Positions 1 through 9,228 of a stretch of 64,000 bases of DNA are shown piece after piece. Both the position numbers and the translations under genes were made by a program. The stretch comes from an uncultured Pirellulaceae bacterium. GTDB taxonomy: Bacteria > Planctomycetota > Planctomycetia > Pirellulales > Pirellulaceae. Under the pieces are notes generated by a model. The model saw only the letters and a list, made by a program, of their open reading frames with translations, ran no database searches and had not been told where the DNA came from. Position 1 is the stretch's first letter; each line of letters begins with the position of its first letter. The stretch is from assembly GCA_905480235.1 (NCBI GenBank), contig CAJQPP010000006.1, forward strand, positions 62,001 through 126,000, in the 5' to 3' direction.

Positions 1-1062
1 ATTACCCTGCAAAAATTGGAATTCATCTTCCTGAGCTAATTCCGTCATCACCAGCTGTGGCAAAACGCGTGTCGCAGCGGAGGACGGAAACGCGTCCAAC
101 TGAATACTCCCGGCGACCAGTAAATCTTTTGCTTCCAGCCCAAGACCAGGCCTCCAGTCGCGCCGAACCGCCTTGAGGTCTACCAGTTCTGCCAAGGACT
201 CGTTGTCATCGAGAAAGGAGCCAAGGTGCACTCTGACGAAATTTTTCTGAATGTATTTCAGGCTGAATAATCCAACTATGAAATTTCGAAAAATTTCATT
301 GGCTCTCTTTAACCATATCAATTCTGATTCGGCAAGCGTGGCCTCAAAAAACTCCATCCGCTTATCCAAGTTAAACTGCAACAAATCGGAATCGGCATTC
401 AATGCACCGAAAAACGTAATTCCTGATTCATCAAATACTTTCCAACTTTCTTTATCGAGCCTTTCGTTTAGGAGCGGTGAATTCCAAAATGCTTCTGATT
501 TTTCTCGATCGTCCAGAGTAGACAAAAGTAAATCCTGACCTCGGACTTTGGCCTGACATTCATCCTCGACTATAAATCGCAGCCAGTACGGAACCTCCAC
601 CGACTTAAAAAAATTCTCGGCGTCCATCCAATCATCCAGATCCAGCAACTTTTTCTTTAAAATCTGTTTTGGCTTTTCACCCGCTAGTAACTGAAGCTGA
701 ACGAACTCATGCGCTGGAGATTCAAACTTAAAATCTTGTGGTACATAAATAATGGCACCTTGGCTGGTGTCGATAGTGCCACCAGTGTATTCCGGTAAAA
801 AAAAGGGGACGTAAAAGCCCCACGATGGACCACCTTCGCTTTCCCAGTCTTCGCAAAGCTTCGTCAGACTACTCCTTAGAGCTCCGACATCACCGATCGC
901 AATTCCCATGTAGCCTGGTTTTACGCGGATCCTTTGTGAAATTGCGGTGCCGGCTCCCGCTTCTTCGCTTTGTGCTTCGACGATGTTCGGCAACCAGCAA
1001 AACACAATCGCCAAGCGACACGCCCACTGCATCAAAAATCGCATTTGCATCATTAAGCTCAT
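1..1062 (-). CDS. Secreted protein of unknown function, C-terminus cut by window edge
   Basis: The minus strand is open from an ATG at 1062 to base 1, giving 354 residues with no stop, so the gene continues beyond the window. In-frame ATGs also occur at 1053, 1050 and 1044, and the true start is uncertain because there is no clear ribosome binding site. The N-terminus has a basic-hydrophobic signal peptide with a likely cleavage after NIVEA (around residue 31). The mature part is mixed alpha/beta and rich in charged residues, with no domain I recognise. The gene is followed upstream in the window by an ABC-F gene on the same strand, 126 bases away, so co-transcription is possible but not shown. 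Confidence 0.72.
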   Translation of the reverse strand, partial: MSLMMQMRFLMQWACRLAIVFCWLPNIVEAQSEEAGAGTAISQRIRVKPGYMGIAIGDVGALRSSLTKLCEDWESEGGPSWGFYVPFFLPEYTGGTIDTSQGAIIYVPQDFKFESPAHEFVQLQLLAGEKPKQILKKKLLDLDDWMDAENFFKSVEVPYWLRFIVEDECQAKVRGQDLLLSTLDDREKSEAFWNSPLLNERLDKESWKVFDESGITFFGALNADSDLLQFNLDKRMEFFEATLAESELIWLKRANEIFRNFIVGLFSLKYIQKNFVRVHLGSFLDDNESLAELVDLKAVRRDWRPGLGLEAKDLLVAGSIQLDAFPSSAATRVLPQLVMTELAQEDEFQFLQGN

Positions 1063-1187
1063 TCAAGGAATCCGCAGACTCAATTCATAGTCAAGACTTG
1101 GGTAATCGCTAACAACGGACGAACCCGGTTCCATTTCTACCTGCCGAGCTTGGCTGAAGTTTCCAACGACAGAACACTTTCGCGCTT

Positions 1188-3110
1188 TTAATTCAGCTCG
1201 CTAGCCTCTTCCCAATGGTCGTAAAGCTGCTGCATGCGTTCGTTATGGTCAGCCAGCTCGCTTTTAGCCGCTTTCACGGCACCGGGGTCCCGGTGCGTCG
1301 CCGGGTCTGCCAAGCGGAAATGCAACGCCTCGATCGCCGTTTCACAAGCGGCAATATCGTTCTCGAGGTCCGTCACTTTGCGATAGGGAAATTTTCGTTT
1401 TCGTTTGGTCACATCTTGAGCTGCGCGACCTTTTTTCTTGCCTGCGGCTGTCAATCCATAGCTTTTGGCGATCTTCGTTTCTTCCGCTGCCTGTGCCTGT
1501 TTTAGCATGCGATAGGTATCGTAGTTTCCTTCGATCACGCGAGTGCTCTGGTTCTCAAGCAACAAAATATGCGTACATGCGCGATTTAAAAAATAGCGGT
1601 CATGGCTAACCAGCAGAATCGTTCCCTCGAACTCACGCACTGCGGATTCCAAGGCTTCGCGGGCCCATAAATCCAGGTGGTTAGTCGGCTCATCTAGAAT
1701 TAAAAAATTGGCGCGTTGAGCGGCTAGGTTAGCCAAGGCGACACGGTTGCGCTGTCCCCCACTGAGACTCTGCACCTGCTGCAATGCCGTATCGCCCATA
1801 ATGCCAAATCGAGCCAACAAATCTCGGCGTGCCAATTCATTCATCCGCAACTCGGCGGTACTCTCATTCCGCGGACGAATGGCCTCGGCGCTGATCACAT
1901 TGCCGTCGATGCAATTCAAGTGCTGATCAAAGTAACCGACTTCAACACCGGCTCCCATTTTTACGGTTCCAGTATCTGCGGCGTGCTCTCCCAGGAGACA
2001 TTTCAATAACGTGGTCTTCCCCGTACCGTTAGCGCCCAAGATTCCCCACCGTTGCCCACGTTCTATCTGAAATCCCACTTGGCTGAAAAGCATTTCATCA
2101 AACGACTTGGCAAGATCATCGACCCGCATCACGATATCCCCTGTACGAGTTACTTCGTGAAATTTCATTTTTGGAATCGGTATTTCGCGTGGCACGGGTG
2201 CCTGCTCACCAGCCTCCAACCGCTCCAACTTCCTGCGGCGATCCTCCGCTTGCGCGTGTTTTTGCCCGTGATGATGACGGCGAATAAAGTCTTTGAGCTT
2301 TTCTTTTTCTTCTTGCTGTTTTTCAAAAGTGCGCAACTGCACTTCCAAACGCTGAGCTTTCAACGTTTTGTATTTCGTATAGTTACCTGGGAAAGAATCA
2401 ATTTGACCATTCACCAATTCGAGGGTTGTGTTGGTCACCCGGTCCAAAAAATACCGATCGTGACTGACCAGCAAAAAAGCTTGCTTGGACTCTGCCAGAA
2501 AACTTTCTAACCAGGTCGTTGCTTCGATATCCAAGTGATTGGATGGCTCATCCAAAAACATCAAGTCCGGTTCCTCAAGTAGCAAAGATGCCAGCAGCAA
2601 GCGATTTTGTTGCCCGCCACTTAACTGCCGAACCGGCTTTTGTTCCATCTCGCTGCCAAACCCCAGGCCGCCCAAAATCCGACGGATCTTAAAGTCGATT
2701 TGATACCCACCGCGTTGTTCTAACTCCGTGTGGATGGCATCGTATTTCCGCGCCAGTTCCTGCTGCTGTGGCGTGTCCGCGGCAGCCATCTTTTCAGCCA
2801 TCTGATGGGCTTGCTCTGCCAAATCCATCAGCGGTTGCAAGGCCTTTTCCGCCAACTGCCAGACTGTTTCGGTGGGATCGAATTCCGGTCGCTGACGAAG
2901 AAAACCTACACGAGCACCCGGCGCGATATTAACCACTCCGGCGTCATACAGAAGGTCGCCCATCAGAATATTCAAAAGCGTCGTTTTGCCTGCGCCGTTA
3001 GGCCCCACCAACCCTACATGTTGGCCTTTGCGAATTTCCAGCGTCGCCCCATCCAATACGGGTTCTGCGGCAAAGTATTTACGTAAATCGGATGCAGAGA
3101 GCAGGCTCAT
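1188..3110 (-). CDS. ABC-F family ATP-binding protein (Uup-like)
   Basis: A soluble tandem ATPase of about 640 residues with two ABC cassettes and no membrane domain, as in ABC-F proteins, which act on the ribosome or in translation-linked stress. Cassette 1 has Walker A GPNGAGKTT and signature LSGGQQNR; cassette 2 has GANGTGKTT and LSGGQRNR; each has a Walker B followed by DEP(S/T)NHLD. The linker between the cassettes is long and highly charged (residues about 250-330). The C-terminal 80 residues, after a basic stretch rich in K and R, look like the coiled-coil DNA/RNA-binding tail of Uup. I chose the ATG at 3110 (MSLLSASDL) because upstream in-frame codons encode non-family sequence. The exact ABC-F subgroup is not certain. 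Confidence 0.92.
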   Translation of the reverse strand: MSLLSASDLRKYFAAEPVLDGATLEIRKGQHVGLVGPNGAGKTTLLNILMGDLLYDAGVVNIAPGARVGFLRQRPEFDPTETVWQLAEKALQPLMDLAEQAHQMAEKMAAADTPQQQELARKYDAIHTELEQRGGYQIDFKIRRILGGLGFGSEMEQKPVRQLSGGQQNRLLLASLLLEEPDLMFLDEPSNHLDIEATTWLESFLAESKQAFLLVSHDRYFLDRVTNTTLELVNGQIDSFPGNYTKYKTLKAQRLEVQLRTFEKQQEEKEKLKDFIRRHHHGQKHAQAEDRRRKLERLEAGEQAPVPREIPIPKMKFHEVTRTGDIVMRVDDLAKSFDEMLFSQVGFQIERGQRWGILGANGTGKTTLLKCLLGEHAADTGTVKMGAGVEVGYFDQHLNCIDGNVISAEAIRPRNESTAELRMNELARRDLLARFGIMGDTALQQVQSLSGGQRNRVALANLAAQRANFLILDEPTNHLDLWAREALESAVREFEGTILLVSHDRYFLNRACTHILLLENQSTRVIEGNYDTYRMLKQAQAAEETKIAKSYGLTAAGKKKGRAAQDVTKRKRKFPYRKVTDLENDIAACETAIEALHFRLADPATHRDPGAVKAAKSELADHNERMQQLYDHWEEASELN

Positions 3111-3275
3111 TGAATTCCGCGGGAGGCCTAAATGGAAACCATGGAATGTTATCCGATCCATCCGAGGGGGTCGATGGACGTTCCGATTGGGTATCGGAGA
3201 GCAACGAAGCGACGCCCCTGAATGGAACCCCATCCCTTGCCGCCAATGCTCGAAAGAGGCGTCCGGCTATGCATG

Positions 3276-3626
3276 TCAGATGAACGACAGGAACCATAAC
3301 AAGGGAATGCCGACCAGCAGAGACGCTAGATTACACGCCAGGCTGAGCAAAAACGCAGAGCGCCCCGGCAAACCGCCTAGGCGATGCAAGACACACGCCT
3401 CCACGAAAACCACGGCAATTTCGATCCCGAAGTATGCGAAAAAAAAGGACGGATTCCCGCAAGCCAATAACCACCAAGCCAAGGGATGTGTTATGCAGTT
3501 CATACCGCCTAACAATAAACACAGATCGAAAGTTCGGTAGGAAGGCCCCCGCAAGGATACCCAAATAAGGAGCACACCCCATTCTATTGCCAGTGTTAGC
3601 GCAAAACATACGAAATAAAGAATCAC
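3276..3626 (-). CDS. Small membrane protein, unknown function
   Basis: A 116-residue protein with four predicted membrane helices, starting with GTG. The start overlaps the TGA of the upstream lipoprotein gene by four bases (GTGA), which indicates translational coupling and is the best argument that it is real. The sequence is hydrophobic throughout, with short basic loops around residues 26-32 and 80-90. No family is recognised. Its position as third gene after a DUF4912 protein and a lipoprotein suggests an envelope-related function, which is inference only. Confidence 0.65.
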   Translation of the reverse strand: MILYFVCFALTLAIEWGVLLIWVSLRGPSYRTFDLCLLLGGMNCITHPLAWWLLACGNPSFFFAYFGIEIAVVFVEACVLHRLGGLPGRSAFLLSLACNLASLLVGIPLLWFLSFI

Positions 3627-4288
3627 GAGGATTCAACTCTTCGGTTTTCTCCCGAACGCTGCCGCTGCAAAGGCCCCGCTTTTAGCCGACGGGATGCGTA
3701 AAAACAAAGGGCCAACCCGACACCGACCAGCAATAAGATGATTAACAAAAAAGTGGTCGGATTGACGACCTGCCCCAACGAATCCAGCTTGACCTGAGAT
3801 ACGACTCCGAAGACAGGTTGCCCGTCAACGACGCCGTCGAAACATAGATTCGTAATGACCTCCGCCACCGAACTAATCAGGGGCACGCTGTTTATTTCAC
3901 TGACTGGCGGAATCACACTGGGCCATGCCTGAAGCGATTCCTGATTCCAGGCCTCCGTGGAAAATTCGACTGGGACCAAATAAATGCGGGTGTCGTATTT
4001 ACGGGAAAAGCGAAACGGTTCCCCCACCTTAATTTCCTCGAAGCCGTTAAGGCCGCGAGTTGGTCCCACAATTAAAAGCTGCCCGGGAGGAAGTGATAAA
4101 TCTTCAAAAACCAGGTAATGCTTCACTGATTTATACCCTGGCAACAGGATATCAGCTCGCGTTTTAGATAACCCACAACCAGTGACCAGCAAGGTACACA
4201 GCATCAGAAGAAGGCCGCGCAGAAGAAGGCCGCGCGAGGGGAGACTCCCAATGCGCGGCGTTATTTTGTTTCGATTGAATTCAAACAT
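3623..4288 (-). CDS. Lipoprotein with C-terminal membrane helix, unknown function
   Basis: A 221-residue protein with a basic N-terminus, a hydrophobic stretch and the lipobox LVTGC (Cys near residue 38), so it should be lipid-anchored after signal peptidase II cleavage. The middle domain (residues 45-175) is globular and unrecognised. A second strongly hydrophobic helix (TTFLLIILLLVGVGLALCFY, near 178-200) precedes a basic tail, so the protein is probably fixed in the membrane at both ends. It lies 28 bases downstream of the DUF4912 gene and its stop overlaps the next gene. A 15-bp direct duplication inside the signal peptide creates the repeated segment RGLLLRGLLL. Confidence 0.78.
   Translation of the reverse strand: MFEFNRNKITPRIGSLPSRGLLLRGLLLMLCTLLVTGCGLSKTRADILLPGYKSVKHYLVFEDLSLPPGQLLIVGPTRGLNGFEEIKVGEPFRFSRKYDTRIYLVPVEFSTEAWNQESLQAWPSVIPPVSEINSVPLISSVAEVITNLCFDGVVDGQPVFGVVSQVKLDSLGQVVNPTTFLLIILLLVGVGLALCFYASRRLKAGPLQRQRSGENRRVESS
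4206..4235. repeat. 15-bp tandem direct duplication in a lipoprotein signal peptide
   Basis: The unit AGAAGAAGGCCGCGC occurs twice without a gap (4206-4220 and 4221-4235). On the minus strand it encodes two copies of a five-residue R/G/L-rich block in the signal peptide of the lipoprotein at 3623-4288. Confidence 0.9.
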
Positions 4289-4316
4289 AGGCTACATCCA
4301 TGCACCTGCTTGTCGG

Positions 4317-5528
4317 TTAGGTATCCTCAAGGTCCCGAGAAATAGGCTCCATTACTTTGGTATTCCGCTCGATGGCAACCACCGTTGTGCGCTGCTCGGT
4401 ACCATCTCGACTGCAGGCGACAATCGGTAACACCTGGCGTCGATCTGGCATGGACATGCGAACTTCGAATGTCCCATCACTGCGCAACTTGACGGGTTCA
4501 CCGGCAAGAGTGACCGTCGCATTAGGATCTGCCGTTCCGTAGATAATCATCTCCGCATCGACTGCAAATTCAAAACCCCTGACTCCACCTAATGTCGAAG
4601 ATGCGATCTGGGCGAACATCGGGGTAGACATCGGGCGACGTAATTTCTCTTCGAACACTTCTCGCAAATCGTCATGATCTGCGTTCTCCGCGTAACCGCC
4701 GGAGAGCGCATAGAACTTTTGATGGTTCATCGCGATGTCTGTCCAGTTATGGTCGACCGTATCGCTGCTGCTGGGGATCGGAGTCGTTACCTTATTGCTC
4801 TTTGCAATCAGGTAGAATTTTTTTTCCGGCAACAAGTAACCAATGGCGATCCGATAGGTCTTGGGAGGATCGGGCACGTCAATAAACCAATTCTTTACCC
4901 CACCGTGAATGGGAATATCGCGGACGTGTTGTTCCACCGCATGGGTCTGTTGTTGTTCCGTAACTTCGTAGAGACGAATGATCGGTTTAACTTCGTGCCA
5001 GCGGTCAGTAAATGCGACACTGGCTCGCTGCACGGTTGCTTTGGTGATCTCCCAATAAGCTTGAACCCAATGCGGATCACGGACCAACAACACGACGCGG
5101 TCTTTCACAGGATCAGATTTACAATCGCTGGAAGTAACCCGAGCCAAGTCTTTCAGTTGTTCGCGGCGTCGATTCTCTTCTCGAATCACACTAACAATAC
5201 GTTCGTTGGGAACGTGGGCGGGTTTTCGCACCGCCTTTTTTTTGCCCGAACCATTTCGACCGTTGCCATTACCATTGGCTGCCACTGCCTTTCCAGCAGA
5301 AATCCGCACGGTCGACGTTTTACCGGATGTTTTCGATGCGCTCTTGCTGCCGCGTGTAGCGGCCGGCCGTTTGGCTCGTTGCTTTTGCCGTGCAAGTTTC
5401 AACAACTCTGAGACGAGTTGCTCTTTTCTCATAGAGTGCCAACCCGGCACGCCACTTTTTTTGGCCGTCTCGGCAAGTTTTTTGGCCGTTTGAGAACGAA
5501 GTGATGATGCAGTAGTCAAGAATTCCAC
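4317..5528 (-). CDS. DUF4912 protein with N-terminal Rho-N-like domain
   Basis: A 403-residue protein. Residues about 10-50 resemble the Rho termination factor N-terminal domain (LAETAKKSGVPGWHSMRKEQ), followed by a low-complexity basic K/S/G/N-rich linker to about residue 110. Residues 145-260 match the DUF4912 pattern, with RDPHWVQAYWEI and a ligand-binding-like beta core. A further beta-rich module (residues 300-395) contains GTADPNATVTLAGEPV, similar to Ig-like modules in such proteins. The first possible start is GTG at 5528. A TTG at 5519 has a better-placed purine-rich site (AGGTGG) just upstream and may be the true start. It heads a unit with the lipoprotein 28 bases downstream. The function of DUF4912 is not established. 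Confidence 0.85.
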   Translation of the reverse strand: MEFLTTASSLRSQTAKKLAETAKKSGVPGWHSMRKEQLVSELLKLARQKQRAKRPAATRGSKSASKTSGKTSTVRISAGKAVAANGNGNGRNGSGKKKAVRKPAHVPNERIVSVIREENRRREQLKDLARVTSSDCKSDPVKDRVVLLVRDPHWVQAYWEITKATVQRASVAFTDRWHEVKPIIRLYEVTEQQQTHAVEQHVRDIPIHGGVKNWFIDVPDPPKTYRIAIGYLLPEKKFYLIAKSNKVTTPIPSSSDTVDHNWTDIAMNHQKFYALSGGYAENADHDDLREVFEEKLRRPMSTPMFAQIASSTLGGVRGFEFAVDAEMIIYGTADPNATVTLAGEPVKLRSDGTFEVRMSMPDRRQVLPIVACSRDGTEQRTTVVAIERNTKVMEPISRDLEDT

Positions 5529-6026
5529 CTGGCGTAAAGCCTGTCATTACATGGCGAGATCCCCGGCAATTGAATTGCCGAGTGCCCCTTGGGAATTCCA
5601 TTTCACCCTGGAGGTGTTTTTATTCAAACTGACCGTCCGAATCAGCTTACGAAACTTTGGCAAGACAAGCGGATGCTCCAAGAGAGTTCTCAGCCTGCGA
5701 TAGCCGTCGCGGTGAACAGATTAAAACCGTTACCGCCTTTTTGTGGGTCCTCAGGTGACCATACTAGTCAGAAAGTGTCAGTTTTGCAAGAAAAGAGCAC
5801 TGCGAAACAACCGTTTACAAAATTGCAAACCATTGATATCAATGAACTTACAACCAATACGGGATTCCTATTAATATCACTCTCAGAGAGCCTATGCTGA
5901 CCCCGGCAATGGCTTAAGGGGCGCTATTGGGAGTTTCTGGGCCTGACGCAACGGCAGGGTTGTAACCCAAAATTTGATAGGGATTTGCGCCGCCAAAAAA
6001 CTTTGTGAAAATTTTCCCAATGTCGG
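5529..6026. other. Intergenic region between DUF4912 gene and ATP synthase operon
   Basis: About 500 bases between divergent transcription units. The only long open frame here (5589-5900, plus) has no recognisable domain and no good ribosome site, and I do not regard it as a gene. The region should hold the promoter of the minus-strand unit, which I could not place. Confidence 0.5.
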
Positions 6027-6055
6027 TTGACCGGCCAATTTTGCAAAGCTAGATT
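6027..6055 (+). promoter_or_regulatory. Candidate sigma70-like promoter of the ATP synthase operon
   Basis: TTGACC at 6027-6032 and TAGATT at 6050-6055 are separated by 17 bases. These match the -35 consensus at 5/6 and the -10 at 4/6 with ideal spacing. A start of transcription near 6062 would leave about 50 bases before the GTG at 6114. No other box of this quality was found upstream of the operon. Confidence 0.5.
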
Positions 6056-6113
6056 GTGGCCCGTAAATTCTGCCGTTTTTTATAGACCTCCAGACAGGTT
6101 AAGTGGGTCCGCT

Positions 6114-6425
6114 GTGCATCAGCAAATCCCGGAAGACGATCGCTCTGCGATGGCCAAAGCAATTGGCCGAGCATCCGAGGCATCGACGGTAGCATTCACA
6201 ATCGGAATCTGCTTTTTGCTGGGATATTGGTTGGATTATGCCCTCAAGACGAGCCCCCTTTTTTCCGTGATTGGCTTGGCTTTAGGCATGGTGACCGCAT
6301 TCCGGCAATTGCTCAAACTGGCCCAGCGGATTAGTAATCCTCCGGCAGGTCCTGAGAAAGAACCCGCCAGTAACGAAAATCAGAACCCCGACCCAACACC
6401 GGTATCCAAGGCACCCAGATCCTAA
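6114..6425 (+). CDS. atpZ: AtpZ/AtpI-type ATP synthase accessory membrane protein
   Basis: First gene of the ATP synthase operon. The product (103 residues from GTG 6114, 91 from ATG 6150) has two membrane helices with the pattern ICFLLGYWLDYALKTSP and a following hydrophobic helix, matching the small AtpZ/AtpI family thought to help c-ring assembly or Mg2+ supply. The tail after residue 75 is polar and rich in P, E and N. I prefer the GTG at 6114 because it keeps the segment PEDDRS before the first helix, but neither start has a strong ribosome site. The family assignment rests on helix pattern and operon position. Confidence 0.72.
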   Translation: MHQQIPEDDRSAMAKAIGRASEASTVAFTIGICFLLGYWLDYALKTSPLFSVIGLALGMVTAFRQLLKLAQRISNPPAGPEKEPASNENQNPDPTPVSKAPRS

Positions 6426-6473
6426 TGGACTCTGGCCGACGATTTGGTACTTCCTTTCACTTGCAAAAACATA

Positions 6474-6944
6474 ATGTCACAAGCGGAAACTCCCAGCACC
6501 GAAAAGCAGGCACCCCCAGTTACGGAAAACCGTAATCTGGCCACCCTACTGCTGATGTTTGCGGGTGTAGGCGCGTTGACGCTGGGTGCTGTGTTCGCTT
6601 TCGGCAATTCAGAAATGTTGATATCAGCGGGCGTTTCTCTCGCTTTTTGTGCATTGGGAGCGATTATCGCTCACTTTTTCTCGATCTACCCACGCGGTGA
6701 CGCTTTTTTAGTGTCGCGGCTTTACTTATCAATGGCGGCTCGAGCGGGTTTCCCCCTGGCCCTGCTAATGGTTTGCAAAACGAACTTTGAGTCATTGCTC
6801 GCTGAGGGCATGGTCTACTTTGTGATTTTGTTTTACCTTGTTGGGCTGCTGACCGAACTAAAAACTCGCATGCGGACTTTGGGAGTCGGGCGGGGCGAAA
6901 AATGCACCCCCACCATTGGCCCCACAGCCAAGATGGACGTTTAG
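6474..6944 (+). CDS. AtpI-like membrane protein of the ATP synthase operon
   Basis: A 156-residue protein with four membrane helices located between the AtpZ-like gene and atpB. The ATG at 6474 (MSQAETPS) is preferred over an upstream TTG at 6444. The order atpZ, a second small membrane protein, atpB is common in bacterial F-ATPase operons, where the second protein is usually AtpI, an assembly factor for the c-ring. The sequence itself shows no motif that proves this. The helices cover residues about 20-45, 48-70, 85-105 and 112-135. It ends seven bases before atpB. Confidence 0.6.
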   Translation: MSQAETPSTEKQAPPVTENRNLATLLLMFAGVGALTLGAVFAFGNSEMLISAGVSLAFCALGAIIAHFFSIYPRGDAFLVSRLYLSMAARAGFPLALLMVCKTNFESLLAEGMVYFVILFYLVGLLTELKTRMRTLGVGRGEKCTPTIGPTAKMDV

Positions 6945-6951
6945 GAAACAC

Positions 6952-8157
6952 ATGTCAAAGATTCCACCAGAACGAATCGCTAAGTCAAAGGTCGCAAGCC
7001 TTTTGACGAGCCTGATGTTACTCCTTTTGATGGGGCTCATTGCACCCGTTAATTCTGTGGATGCCGCCGCGCCGGTCGTTCAGGAATCGGAAGCAAAAGC
7101 AACGACCAAGCAAGAAAAAGAGTCTGCCAAAGCGGACGCTGGTGAAGACCACGCCGAGGGTGAAGACCACGCCGAGGGTGATGAGCATCACGACGACGAG
7201 CACAGCAAGGAGATGTCCAACTTTGATTACTTCCTGAACCAAGATTGGTTAATCAGTCACGTTCAGGATTCCGATCACTTCACCATCCCAGGCTTTTATG
7301 ACCACGAGGATAATTTTTCCCTTTTCGGTCATGATGGGCACAAGTCACGAAAGTTGACCATTCCGCAAATATCGCCCTACACTGATAATGAACCGCTTTA
7401 CGAAGAGTCGGAAGACGAGAACGTCAGCAAGTTTATTGGGCGTGTCACATTTCAACCGACAAAATTCATCGTCTTAATGCTGATTGCAGCAGCCTTTGTG
7501 TTCTTCCTTTTCGTTTGGCTTGCCAACAAGATCAAGGACGGAAACGCTCCCCAAGGCCGTTTATGGAACGCCTTGGAATCGATGATTTATTTCGTACGAG
7601 ACGATGTGGCGAAGCCTTCTATTGGCTCCCACGATTACAAAAAATTCTTGCCCTTTCTGCTCACCACCTTCTTTTTCATTCTGACCATGAATCTGATGGG
7701 CATGTTCCCATTGTTTGGAACACCTACCAGCAACATCAGCGTGACGGCCTCTTTGGCGCTGGTCGTCTTTTTGATTGTGCTGTTTACCGGCATGAAGAAA
7801 TTGGGCGTGGTTGGATTCTGGAAAGCTCAGGCTCCTCACGTCGACGTGGATGGGTTCCTGAAAATGCCGCTAACGATTGGGATTTGGGCGATCGAGGTGT
7901 TCGGCCTGTTTATTAAACACATGGTTTTGGCAGTTCGATTATTTGCCAACATGTTTGCGGGTCACTTGGTATTGGCAGTGTTGATTGCCTTTATCGGAGC
8001 GATGTGGGGTACCCATATGAATTGGGTGATTGTGCCTGGTGTTCTCGGATCATCCATTGCCATCAATATTCTGGAGTTGCTTGTCGCATTCATCCAGGCA
8101 TACGTTTTCACATTCTTAACAGCCCTGTTCATTGGAGCTGCGGTTCATCCGCACTAG
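6952..8157 (+). CDS. atpB: F-type ATP synthase subunit a, with secreted-type N-terminal extension
   Basis: Subunit a of the Fo membrane part, which forms the proton half-channels against the c-ring. The 401-residue product is much longer than the usual 230-290. Residues 1-40 look like a cleavable signal peptide (a long Leu-rich stretch ending VDAAAP), and residues 41-180 form a hydrophilic periplasmic segment including a His/Asp/Glu-rich run around 64-87. The conserved core follows, with the essential arginine in LAVRLFANMFAGHLV and the last helix pair with FIQAYVFTFLTALFIG. Signal-bearing long subunit a proteins are also known in other phyla such as Bacteroidota. The ATG at 6952 is seven bases after the previous gene. 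Confidence 0.96.
   Translation: MSKIPPERIAKSKVASLLTSLMLLLLMGLIAPVNSVDAAAPVVQESEAKATTKQEKESAKADAGEDHAEGEDHAEGDEHHDDEHSKEMSNFDYFLNQDWLISHVQDSDHFTIPGFYDHEDNFSLFGHDGHKSRKLTIPQISPYTDNEPLYEESEDENVSKFIGRVTFQPTKFIVLMLIAAAFVFFLFVWLANKIKDGNAPQGRLWNALESMIYFVRDDVAKPSIGSHDYKKFLPFLLTTFFFILTMNLMGMFPLFGTPTSNISVTASLALVVFLIVLFTGMKKLGVVGFWKAQAPHVDVDGFLKMPLTIGIWAIEVFGLFIKHMVLAVRLFANMFAGHLVLAVLIAFIGAMWGTHMNWVIVPGVLGSSIAINILELLVAFIQAYVFTFLTALFIGAAVHPH
7141..7176 (+). repeat. 18-bp exact tandem duplication inside atpB
   Basis: The unit GGTGAAGACCACGCCGAG occurs at 7141-7158 and 7159-7176, in frame, encoding GEDHAE twice, immediately followed by a related His/Asp-rich stretch. It lengthens the acidic, His-rich periplasmic segment of subunit a. 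Confidence 0.92.
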
Positions 8158-8244
8158 ACATCTGGCTGCTGGAAACCGAATTCAAATCAAACAAAACAAA
8201 TTTCAAAGATACTCAACGATCAATTTTTTAACGCTGGAGAATAA

Positions 8245-8568
<324 letters not shown>

Positions 8569-8656
8569 TTGGGCAGCTGCGGCAGTCCTTCCGGGCGGCC
8601 GCAGCGCTAACTAAATGTTGCCCCTTTACCGGGTGTGTCATGAACGGGGTGTTTTA

Positions 8657-9208
8657 ATGAACACAGACCTTTTGGTTGAGCTGAATGCGATGGTGCTGGC
8701 TTCTGGAGAAGCTGCGCCCGCGTTGCAATTTCGCGTCGATACGTTGCTGTTCAGCCTGTTGATCTTCGTCCTTCTGATTTTGTTGTTACGCAAGTTTGCG
8801 TGGACACCGATCATCGAAGGTCTGGAAAAACGGGAATCGGGCATTGCCAACAATATCAATGACGCTCAAACCGCCAACGACAAAGCGAAGGCCTTGCTGG
8901 CTCAATACGAGCAGCAAATCCAAGCCGCGCGTGACGAAGCCTCCGCTCTCGTAGCAGAGGCCAAGCAAGACGCGCAGCGAGCAAGGGAAAAGATACTGGC
9001 AGAAGCCGGTGACGAAGCCCAGCGCCAACGCGACAAAGCCGTGGCAGAAATCAAGGCCGCCAAGGATGAGGCCGTTCGCGAACTGGCCGAACGTAGTGTG
9101 GATTCGGCCGTCAGCTTGGCAGGTAGCCTGGTTGGTAAAGAACTCACTACCGATGACCACCAACAGTTGATCGAACAGTCCCTCGAGCGTTTCGCTCAAT
9201 CCAGCTAA
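8657..9208 (+). CDS. atpF: F-type ATP synthase subunit b
   Basis: Peripheral stalk subunit b, 183 residues. A single membrane helix near residues 25-46 (LLFSLLIFVLLILLLRKFAW) is followed by a long charged, Ala-rich helix with the right-handed coiled-coil pattern typical of b (residues 60-175). The ATG at 8657 gives a normal-length protein. The 88-base gap after atpE has a GC-rich segment that may form an intercistronic hairpin. The acidic N-terminus before the helix is slightly longer than in most b subunits. There is one b gene only, so the stalk is probably a homodimer. Confidence 0.95.
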   Translation: MNTDLLVELNAMVLASGEAAPALQFRVDTLLFSLLIFVLLILLLRKFAWTPIIEGLEKRESGIANNINDAQTANDKAKALLAQYEQQIQAARDEASALVAEAKQDAQRAREKILAEAGDEAQRQRDKAVAEIKAAKDEAVRELAERSVDSAVSLAGSLVGKELTTDDHQQLIEQSLERFAQSS

Positions 9209-9228
9209 CGTGCGGATGTGAATTGAAA

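Noticed and set aside
5589-5900. Plus-strand open frame of about 100 codons before the ATP synthase operon
   Set aside because: No domain, poor ribosome site and a composition like non-coding DNA; it lies upstream of the promoter at 6027.
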